A DNA stretch of 9,412 bases from Anaerolinea thermophila (GTDB taxonomy: Bacteria > Chloroflexota > Anaerolineae > Anaerolineales > Villigracilaceae). The stretch is taken from NCBI GenBank assembly GCA_022729775.1, contig DZBA01000016.1, positions 1 to 9,412 on the forward strand. The letters run 5' to 3'. This document shows, in pieces, positions 1 through 5,647 of this stretch. A program made the position numbers and the translations under genes. Each line of letters begins with the position of its first letter. The stretch's first letter is position 1. A model generated the notes under the pieces. The model did no database searches and was not told the origin of the DNA. It saw only the letters and a list, made by a program, of their open reading frames with translations.

Positions 1-4
1 CTAA

Positions 5-34
5 AAAATCCATGAGAATCTGTGAAAATCAGTA
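5..34. repeat. Three degenerate 10-bp tandem units
   Basis: Three consecutive 10-base units are visible: AAAATCCATG, AGAATCTGTG and AAAATCAGTA. Each keeps the pattern A-x-A-A-T-C. They lie in the non-coding leader upstream of hutI. The 10-base period is close to one DNA helical turn, so a protein-binding array is possible. It could equally be a decayed simple repeat. The units are imperfect and the window starts right beside them, so the array may extend further left. Confidence 0.3.
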
Positions 35-102
35 CAAAAAACTACTTTGAGAAAACCGTATTGCCAGAGGTAATTATCATATTCATAATCCAGACAACAC
101 GC

Positions 103-108
103 TATAAT
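103..108 (+). promoter_or_regulatory. Putative -10 box of the hutI promoter
   Basis: A perfect TATAAT hexamer lies 40 bases upstream of the hutI ATG in an AT-rich, otherwise gene-free leader. At 17-base spacing the -35 position (80-85, TATTCA) matches TTGACA at only three of six positions, and there is no TG extension. If used, transcription would start near 115, giving a leader of about 34 bases. The first 148 bases hold no credible gene. Confidence 0.4.
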
Positions 109-148
109 TCCTCAATAGTGTAACCGTACAAATAACAGAAAAAACACC

Positions 149-1423
149 ATGCTCATCCACTCCTCCTCCCAACTCCTCACCCTTGCAGGCGGACCCCAGC
201 GCGGACACGCGCTCGGCTCGCTCGGTATCATCGAAAAAGGCGCAGTCCTCGTGCGCGATGAAAAAATCCTCGCGGTTGGAACCACCGATGAATTGAAAGC
301 CGCCTACCCAGACGAACCCACCCTCGACGCGGGCGGATGTGTGGTCATGCCCGGTTTTGTTGACCCGCACACGCATTTGATATGGGCGGGCGACCGCGCC
401 AATGAATTCGAAATGAAAATGGGCGGCATGGCATACCTTGATATTCTTGCCGCGGGCGGCGGAATCATCTCCACAGTTAAAGCCACGCGCACCGCCAGCC
501 TTGAAATGCTGATCGCCCAAACCCGTCCGCGCATTTTACGCATGTTCGCGCATGGCACAACCACTGCCGAAGCCAAGACAGGTTATGGTCTGCAAACCGC
601 AACCGAACTACGCCTGCTCAAAGCCCTGCTCGCGCTCGATGATGAAAGCCCGCTTGACCTTGCCATTACTTTTCTCGGCGCGCACGCCATTGCCCCCGAA
701 TATAAAGAGAACCCGCAAGGCTATGTAGATGAAGTGAGCAACACCATGCTGCCCATGTTAAAAAGCTGGTGGGAGACTCACGCCCCGCGCCTGCCGCTTC
801 CCTTTGTAGATGTCTTCTGCGAGAACAAAGCCTTCGACCTCGCGCAGTCGCGCCAGATTCTCACCAAAGCAAAGGAACTCGGCTTTCCGTTGAAGATTCA
901 CGCGGACGAATTCGACAACCTCGGCGGCGCATCGCTCGCTGCGGAACTTGGCGCGGCATCCGCTGACCACTTGGTCAAAACCTCCGACGCGGATATTCTC
1001 GCGCTTGCAAAGTCAGATACGGTTGCAGTCTCGCTTCCATGCACGCCGTTTGGACTTGCAGAATGTCAGTACACCCCCGCGAAAAAAATCATCGAAGCGG
1101 ATGCGTTTCTGGCTCTGGCTACAGACTGCAACCCCGGCACAACATGGAATGAATCCATGCAGTTTGTGATTGCGCTTGCCTGCCGCGCAATGAAGCTGAC
1201 TCCCGCGCAAGCCATTGCCGCATCCACAATCAACTCCGCGCACGCCATCCGCCGCGCGGATTCCATTGGCTCTATCGAAGCCGGCAAAGATGCGGACATC
1301 CTCATCCTATCTGTGCCAGATTATCGCCAGCTCGGTTATCGCTACGGGACAAATCTTGTCAAGCAGGTCATCAAGCGCGGGCGCGTCTATTCAGTGGACA
1401 TGGGATATTACCGAACGGCTTAA
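149..1423 (+). CDS. hutI: Imidazolonepropionase
   Basis: This is the third enzyme of histidine degradation. It hydrolyses 4-imidazolone-5-propionate to N-formimino-L-glutamate in the cytoplasm and belongs to the metal-dependent amidohydrolase superfamily. The 424-residue length is normal for the family. The sequence shows the metal-binding HTH motif (His74, His76) after PGFVDP, the family block EFEMKMGGMAYLDILAAGGG (86-105), His178 in LGAHA, HADE (251-254), His274 in SADH, and Asp326 in ATDCNPG. The C-terminal DADILIL strand belongs to the small composite domain. No strong Shine-Dalgarno precedes the ATG (only an A-rich AGAAAAAA), but the N-terminus fits the family. No hutH, hutU or hutG lies in the window. 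The next gene starts 9 bases after the stop, so hutI probably shares a transcript with the cyclase. Confidence 0.96.
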   Translation: MLIHSSSQLLTLAGGPQRGHALGSLGIIEKGAVLVRDEKILAVGTTDELKAAYPDEPTLDAGGCVVMPGFVDPHTHLIWAGDRANEFEMKMGGMAYLDILAAGGGIISTVKATRTASLEMLIAQTRPRILRMFAHGTTTAEAKTGYGLQTATELRLLKALLALDDESPLDLAITFLGAHAIAPEYKENPQGYVDEVSNTMLPMLKSWWETHAPRLPLPFVDVFCENKAFDLAQSRQILTKAKELGFPLKIHADEFDNLGGASLAAELGAASADHLVKTSDADILALAKSDTVAVSLPCTPFGLAECQYTPAKKIIEADAFLALATDCNPGTTWNESMQFVIALACRAMKLTPAQAIAASTINSAHAIRRADSIGSIEAGKDADILILSVPDYRQLGYRYGTNLVKQVIKRGRVYSVDMGYYRTA

Positions 1424-1426
1424 GGG
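1422..1426 (+). promoter_or_regulatory. Ribosome-binding site of the cyclase gene, overlapping the hutI stop
   Basis: AAGGG begins inside the hutI TAA stop codon and lies 6 bases before the ATG at 1433. It favours that ATG over the out-of-frame ATG at 1429, which is only 2 bases from the motif. The position implies that ribosomes finishing hutI could re-initiate here. Confidence 0.6.
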
Positions 1427-1432
1427 CAATGC

Positions 1433-3052
1433 ATGAATACACAATGGACATTGTATGCAGTGATGCTCGTCTTGAACACGCTAGGATGTGTCAGCGTTGC
1501 CTTTCTGCTTGCGCGCAAACAATTCGCCACCGGGCAACTTGCTATGGTGTTCACTTTTCTTGCGCTTGCCTTTTGGGGATTTGGCTATGCAATGTTGATT
1601 GTGTCACGGGAGCTTGAATTAAAAATCTTCTGGCTGCGGGTTGAAAATATCGGCATTGTGCCGCAAAGTTTGTTCTGGTTCATATTTGCGCTGCAATATT
1701 ACCGGCAAGATAAACGCGCGCCCATCGGGTTGATTAGCGCGTTGTCCATCATCCCGCTGATTTCACTGGTCGTCATCTTTTCAGATAACTGGATACACTA
1801 CTACTATAAATCCATCGAACTTCTCCACCCCAACGGCGGACCGTTGAAACTTCAACGCGGGGCGCTGTATTGGGCTTTATTTGTAGAAGTCTACCTGTTG
1901 GAACTGGCTGCGGTTGTATTGCTGTTGCGACGCTTCATCGTTTATCGCAGCATCTATCGAAAACAAATGGCGTTATTGATTACTGCCATATTCATCCCCT
2001 GGGCTGCAAATATTTATTTTCAACTTGCGCCGCGCTTATCCCTGCCGGCGTGGATGGTCACATCGCTGGATGTCACCCCGCTGGCGTTTACCGCAAGCGC
2101 GGCGTTGATCAGCGCCGCCATCTTTGGTCTAAAATTATTTGACCTCATCCCCATTGCCCGCCACCGCGTATTGGAATATATTCCGCAAATGGTCTTTGTG
2201 GTGGATGCCGAAGACCGCCTGCTTGACATCAATGAAACAGGGCAAAAATGGCTGGGCAAGCCTGTCGGGCAAATGCTTGGGCAGCTGATGACAGACGCGC
2301 TCTCGTCATGGCCCGAATTGATTCAGCATTATCAAAACCGATTCGAATCGCGGGAAGAAATTCACATCCCCGGCAACCCCGCGCGCACGCTGGAAATCGC
2401 CATCTTTCCCATTTATAACCGCCACAAAATCGAGGGGCGCGTGATTGTCGCCCACGACATCACCAACCGTATTAATTTGGAAAATGAATTGAAAGAAGCG
2501 AATCAATCGCTTAAAACCCAGATTGCTGAAATTCAAATTTTGCGCGAAAAACTCGAAGAGCAAGCCATCCGCGACCCGTTGACCGGCGTATATAACCGCC
2601 GCTTCCTTGCGGAAACGCTCGACACAGAATTGGCGCAATCTACCAAAAACTCCACGCCGGTCTCTGTCATGATTTTGGACATTGACCATTTCAAAAAATT
2701 CAACGACACGTATGGGCATAAATGCGGCGACATCGTTCTGCAAGCGCTCGCCAAGCAGCTCGTTGCCGAAGCGCGGCGCGGGGATGTGGTTTGCAGATAT
2801 GGCGGCGAAGAGTTCACCATCCTCATGCCAAACCTAAGCCTGGAAGCCGCGTATGAACGCGCTGATAAATGGCGCAAGAATTTCGCCGCAACTCTCGTCG
2901 AATTTGAAGGGCAGCTGCTTTCGACTACATTCTCCGCTGGGGTTGCCTGCTTCCCCATTCACGGCACAACCGGCGAAGCCATCCTACAAGCTGCCGACCA
3001 CGTGCTTTACGAATCGAAACACAAAGGCAGAAATCAGGTGAACGTCGCTTGA
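1433..3052 (+). CDS. Membrane-anchored diguanylate cyclase (7TM sensor-PAS-GGDEF)
   Basis: This enzyme would make cyclic di-GMP from two GTP, with its output domain in the cytoplasm. Residues 1-240 are strongly hydrophobic, with about seven membrane segments. They resemble the 7TM sensor module found at the N-terminus of some histidine kinases (HisKA_7TM type). A PAS-like domain follows at about 246-345, starting VLEYIPQMVFVVD, then a charged predicted coiled coil (about 347-378). The GGDEF domain (about 379-535) is well preserved: DPLTGVYNRR (381-390), LDIDHFKKFND (415-425) and the catalytic signature GGEEF (457-461). The upstream RRGD (448-451) fits the RxxD inhibitory site, so product feedback inhibition is expected. 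No EAL or HD-GYP domain is present. The ligand is unknown. The gene follows hutI by 9 bases, which may link c-di-GMP output to amino-acid catabolism, but this rests only on proximity. Confidence 0.93.
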   Translation: MNTQWTLYAVMLVLNTLGCVSVAFLLARKQFATGQLAMVFTFLALAFWGFGYAMLIVSRELELKIFWLRVENIGIVPQSLFWFIFALQYYRQDKRAPIGLISALSIIPLISLVVIFSDNWIHYYYKSIELLHPNGGPLKLQRGALYWALFVEVYLLELAAVVLLLRRFIVYRSIYRKQMALLITAIFIPWAANIYFQLAPRLSLPAWMVTSLDVTPLAFTASAALISAAIFGLKLFDLIPIARHRVLEYIPQMVFVVDAEDRLLDINETGQKWLGKPVGQMLGQLMTDALSSWPELIQHYQNRFESREEIHIPGNPARTLEIAIFPIYNRHKIEGRVIVAHDITNRINLENELKEANQSLKTQIAEIQILREKLEEQAIRDPLTGVYNRRFLAETLDTELAQSTKNSTPVSVMILDIDHFKKFNDTYGHKCGDIVLQALAKQLVAEARRGDVVCRYGGEEFTILMPNLSLEAAYERADKWRKNFAATLVEFEGQLLSTTFSAGVACFPIHGTTGEAILQAADHVLYESKHKGRNQVNVA

Positions 3053-3062
3053 TACGAAACAC

Positions 3063-3103
3063 GGAGTCTTGAAGTAGAACTTCAAGACTCCATTTTACTT
3101 TTT
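3063..3103 (+). terminator. Hairpin with T-rich tail after the cyclase gene (also a repeat-family member)
   Basis: GGAGTCTTGAAGT (3063-3075) pairs perfectly with ACTTCAAGACTCC (3079-3091), giving a 13-bp stem with a 3-base AGA loop. TTTT and TTTTT runs follow at 3093-3103. It lies 10 bases after the cyclase stop codon, so a factor-independent terminator is the simplest reading. Its core GAAGTAGAACTTC also occurs in the hairpin upstream of cobI (minus strand, 9373-9385 region), so it may be a dispersed palindromic repeat acting as a terminator. Confidence 0.7.
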
Positions 3104-3124
3104 CCGAAAATAGAGATTTCGGAA
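3102..3124. repeat. Second inverted repeat between the cyclase and arginase genes
   Basis: TTCCGAAA (3102-3109) and TTTCGGAA (3117-3124) form a perfect 8-bp stem around a 7-base loop, ATAGAGA. It directly follows the T-run of the previous hairpin and ends 36 bases before the arginase ATG. It could be an operator for a dimeric regulator, part of the arginase leader, or an end fragment of the same repeat. No T-run follows on the plus strand. Confidence 0.4.
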
Positions 3125-3149
3125 TCCTTATCTCAACCCAAATAATTTT

Positions 3150-3154
3150 AGGAG
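3150..3154 (+). promoter_or_regulatory. Ribosome-binding site of the arginase gene
   Basis: AGGAG lies 6 bases before the ATG at 3161, an ideal Shine-Dalgarno distance. It fixes the arginase start and is the strongest such site in the plus-strand block. No clear promoter could be picked out between the hairpin at 3124 and this site. Confidence 0.75.
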
Positions 3155-3160
3155 TACATC

Positions 3161-4063
3161 ATGCAAGTTGACATTATTGGCGTCCCCATTGACCTGGGGG
3201 CTGACCGTCGCGGCGTGGATATGGGACCCAGCGCCATCCGCTACTCGCACCTGCAACATAAAATTCAAGAACTTGGATACACAGTAAAAGATGAAGGCAA
3301 TGTCGAAGTTCCCATTGCGGAAATGTGCAAAATCACAGACCCCAAACTAAAGTACGTGGACTGCATCGTTCCCATGTCACGCAGGGTGGCGGGCGCGGTG
3401 GCGACATCCATTCAAGCCAAAAGATTTCCGCTGGTCATCGGCGGCGACCACAGCCTTTCCATCGGCTCGGTACGCGGCGCGGCGCGCAATCAAAAAATTG
3501 GCGTGATATGGATTGACGCGCACGCCGATTTCAACACCAATGAAACGACGCCATCAGGAAACATTCACGGCATGTCGCTTGCCGCGCTTGCCGGAAAAGG
3601 CGCGAAAAGCCTTGTACAATTACGGGATGAAGCCATACCGGTCATTGACCCATCGAAAATTGCCATCATTGGCGCGCGCGATTTAGACGCGGGCGAAAAA
3701 GCCAACCTTAAAGAATCCGGCGTAATGGTGATGGGCATGGAACAAGTTGACCGCTATGGCATGGTCAACGTCATCGAAAAAGCCATCGAACAAATCAGCC
3801 GTGATGTAGACGGAATTTACCTCTCCCTCGACATGGACGCGCTCGATCCCGAACACGCTCCCGGCGTCGGCACGCCCGTCGCCGCAGGATTAAACCAGCG
3901 CGAAGTTCACCTCGTCTGCGAGCTCATTTCGGAAACTGGAAAACTCATCGGGATGGATTTGGTTGAAGTCAACCCCATTCTCGATGTTCAAAATCGCACG
4001 GCGACCCTGGCAGTAGAGTTTGCGCTCTCCGCGTTGGGTCGTCGCATTTGGAGTCATACATGA
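3161..4063 (+). CDS. rocF: Arginase
   Basis: Arginase hydrolyses L-arginine to L-ornithine and urea, using a two-manganese centre in the cytoplasm. The 300-residue protein matches the usual length. Manganese ligands are visible: His97 in GGDHS, Asp119, His121 and Asp123 in DAHADFN, and Asp224 and Asp226 in LDMDALDP. Substrate-binding residues typical of true arginases are also kept: Asn125, Ser132 and His136 (within SGNIHGM), Asp174, Asp176 and Glu179 in RDLDAGE, and Glu269 in VEVNP. These features separate it from agmatinase and from the related formimidoylglutamase HutG, despite hutI lying nearby. The N-terminal DLGADRRGVDMGPSAIRY resembles Bacillus RocF. The start has an ideal AGGAG. The stop codon overlaps the next start (ATGA), so translation of the two genes is probably coupled. 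No ornithine aminotransferase or arginine transporter is in the window. Confidence 0.96.
   Translation: MQVDIIGVPIDLGADRRGVDMGPSAIRYSHLQHKIQELGYTVKDEGNVEVPIAEMCKITDPKLKYVDCIVPMSRRVAGAVATSIQAKRFPLVIGGDHSLSIGSVRGAARNQKIGVIWIDAHADFNTNETTPSGNIHGMSLAALAGKGAKSLVQLRDEAIPVIDPSKIAIIGARDLDAGEKANLKESGVMVMGMEQVDRYGMVNVIEKAIEQISRDVDGIYLSLDMDALDPEHAPGVGTPVAAGLNQREVHLVCELISETGKLIGMDLVEVNPILDVQNRTATLAVEFALSALGRRIWSHT
4050..4053 (+). promoter_or_regulatory. Ribosome-binding site deciding the phosphatase start
   Basis: GGAG, inside the last codons of arginase, lies 6 bases before the ATG at 4060. It supports that ATG rather than the in-frame TTG at 4048, which would lie over the motif itself. Confidence 0.65.
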
Positions 4064-4845
4064 AACCCACTCTCTCTGACCTTGAAAAAATCGCGCGCGG
4101 CGCGGGAGCAATCCTGCGCGATGGATACAACCGCGAACACGACATCACATACAAAGGCGTGATTGACCTTGTTACCGAATCGGATCACGCGTCTGAAAAA
4201 TTCATCCTCGATGAGATTCATGCGCGCTTTCCGGGAAGTCCAATCCTCACCGAAGAAAGCGGAAAAATCGAAGGCGCGCGCGAAGGCATTTGGTATATTG
4301 ACCCGCTCGATGGCACGGTCAATTACGCGCATCATATCCCCTTCTTCAGCGTTTCGATTGCGTACGCGGTCAACGGCATTGTGCAATTTGGCGCGGTTTA
4401 TGACCCCCTGCGCGATGAAATGTTTTTGGCAGAACGCGGAAGCGGATCAATGTTGAACGGGACGCCGCTCAAAGCCACAAAGACGACAACGCTCGAAAGA
4501 AGTTTATTGGTCACGGGTTTCCCCTATGACACGTGGAATACCAAGCAAGATAACTTCAAGAATTTTGAAAGACTTGCGAAACTCACCCAGGGCGTGCGCC
4601 GACTCGGTTCTGCCGCGCTGGATTCAGCCTATGTCGGCGCGGGGCGCTTTGAAGGATTTTGGGAATATGGTCTGCGCCCCTGGGATATCGCCGCAGGCGG
4701 CTTGATTGCGGAAGAAGCCGGCGCGCGCGTCACCACCATTGACGGCAAAGCGGATTACATTACCCCGCCGCAATCTGTGATTGTCGCCGCGCCGGGCGTT
4801 TACGATGAAATCAAAAAAGCATTGAACAACGTAGGACAAGATTAA
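4060..4845 (+). CDS. Inositol monophosphatase family protein
   Basis: This is a magnesium-dependent, lithium-sensitive-type phosphatase of the IMPase/SuhB family. It probably removes phosphate from myo-inositol 1-phosphate or a similar sugar or nucleotide phosphate. From the ATG at 4060 it has 261 residues, a normal length. Metal and catalytic residues are present: Glu65 in TEES, Asp81 and Asp84 in the signature WYIDPLDGTVNY (78-89), and Asp209 in RPWDIAAGGLIAEEAG. The LVTESD motif (37-42) is also kept. The ATG overlaps the arginase stop by four bases, and the GGAG site supports this start. Substrate cannot be told from sequence: inositol-1-phosphate, histidinol phosphate, fructose-1,6-bisphosphate and PAP phosphatases share these motifs. 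The last five codons and the stop lie in a perfect palindrome shared with the converging gene. Confidence 0.93.
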   Translation: MKPTLSDLEKIARGAGAILRDGYNREHDITYKGVIDLVTESDHASEKFILDEIHARFPGSPILTEESGKIEGAREGIWYIDPLDGTVNYAHHIPFFSVSIAYAVNGIVQFGAVYDPLRDEMFLAERGSGSMLNGTPLKATKTTTLERSLLVTGFPYDTWNTKQDNFKNFERLAKLTQGVRRLGSAALDSAYVGAGRFEGFWEYGLRPWDIAAGGLIAEEAGARVTTIDGKADYITPPQSVIVAAPGVYDEIKKALNNVGQD

Positions 4846-4856
4846 TCTTGTCCTAC
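4831..4856. terminator. Perfect 26-bp palindrome at the convergent gene junction
   Basis: The half-site GTAGGACAAGATT (4831-4843) is followed immediately by its exact reverse complement (4844-4856). As RNA it would fold into an 11-bp stem with a TTAA loop on either strand. It contains the TAA stop of the phosphatase gene (4843-4845) and the TAG stop of the deacetylase gene (4853-4855, complement). Only 7 bases separate the two genes. A two-way terminator is the likely role. No T-run follows directly on the plus strand; on the minus strand a run of six T lies some 13 bases beyond the stem. A dispersed palindromic repeat captured at the junction is the alternative. Confidence 0.65.
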
Positions 4857-5647
4857 GGGGCGACGCCCGGCTGAACTTGCCCGCCAATGACCTCGCCCAC
4901 TGTTTTGACCACGATCCCATTTTTTTGCTGTTCGCCAAGCCACTGCGCGAATTTTGAAAATGTGTCCAATGACACAGCGTATTGGTTGCAGCCATCGCAG
5001 ACGTGATGAAAGACAAAGACCACCCACCCACCGCCGCCGCTTTCCGCTTCGGTGACATAGCGCGTCATCTTGGGAAAGCGCGTATCTTGCACGATATACG
5101 GCATCGCTTGAAATGTGTACGCGTCCGCAGGGGGGAGCAATGCCGGTCCGCCGGTTACAACACGCGCGTTGTTATATCCACACTCGATGACCGCCTGCCG
5201 CGCCTCTTCGTCATAATGTCCGTAAGGGTAGGCAAATGAAACGACATCGAATTCATAGGCGAGTAAATTCAGGCGGTCTTGACAAACTTCGCGCTTGAGT
5301 TCCCCGCCGCGAATTGTCGTCAAGTTGAGATGGCTGAGCGTGTGTCCGCCGATTTCGTTTCCATCCGCGTGTAAACCGCGCAACTCGTCAGCGGACATGT
5401 ATCCGCTTGTGCCGGTGAATCCGCTGACGACGTAAAACGTCGCGCGCAAATTATTTTCCTTCAAAATCGAGCGCGTTTGGTAATTATCCGCGTCGCCGTC
5501 ATCGAAGGTCAAACTGACCACCGTATTCTTGAATGTGATGGCTTCTTTTGGCTTGGCTTGCGGCGCAGGCGTTGAAACTTCCGCGCTGCCGCAAGCGGCG
5601 AGAAGGAGCGCAGCCAAAGAAATCAATAAATAACGTAAGGCTTTCAT
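4853..5647 (-). CDS. Polysaccharide deacetylase-family lipoprotein
   Basis: This is probably a secreted, lipid-anchored carbohydrate esterase family 4 (NodB-homology) enzyme that removes N- or O-acetyl groups from a cell-wall or extracellular polysaccharide. The 264-residue product begins with a short basic stretch, a hydrophobic segment and a lipobox (LLAAC, Cys19), so signal peptidase II processing is expected. A Pro/Ala/Lys linker runs to about residue 37. NodB motifs follow: TFDDG (47-51; Asp49 catalytic base, Asp50 metal ligand), HTLSH (102-106; metal-binding histidines), and FAYPYG (138-143). FVFHHV (211-216) probably supplies the late catalytic histidine. Cys218-x-Gly-Cys220 (CDGC) is an unusual cysteine pair. 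Substrate is unknown. The ATG overlaps the stop of the restriction-modification gene (ATGA), with only a weak ribosome-binding site, so its translation probably depends on the upstream gene. Confidence 0.9.
   Translation of the reverse strand: MKALRYLLISLAALLLAACGSAEVSTPAPQAKPKEAITFKNTVVSLTFDDGDADNYQTRSILKENNLRATFYVVSGFTGTSGYMSADELRGLHADGNEIGGHTLSHLNLTTIRGGELKREVCQDRLNLLAYEFDVVSFAYPYGHYDEEARQAVIECGYNNARVVTGGPALLPPADAYTFQAMPYIVQDTRFPKMTRYVTEAESGGGGWVVFVFHHVCDGCNQYAVSLDTFSKFAQWLGEQQKNGIVVKTVGEVIGGQVQPGVAP

Noticed and set aside
83..520. A 145-codon open frame on the minus strand opposite the hutI start
   Set aside because: It overlaps a well-supported hutI gene, shows no recognisable motif, and fits the shadow of GC-biased codon use.
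2306..2958. Two minus-strand open frames (about 145 and 141 codons) opposite the cyclase
   Set aside because: They lie wholly within the PAS/GGDEF coding region and mirror its codons; neither shows a family motif or ribosome-binding site.
4048..4059. TTG start of the phosphatase gene at 4048
   Set aside because: The ATG at 4060 has GGAG at the right distance and gives the common ATGA overlap; the TTG would overlap its own ribosome-binding site.
3161..4063. Formimidoylglutamase (HutG) instead of arginase, given the nearby hutI
   Set aside because: The arginase-specific substrate residues (Asn125, Ser132, His136, Asp174, Asp176, Glu179) and the RocF-like N-terminus are all present. HutG proteins differ in this loop region.
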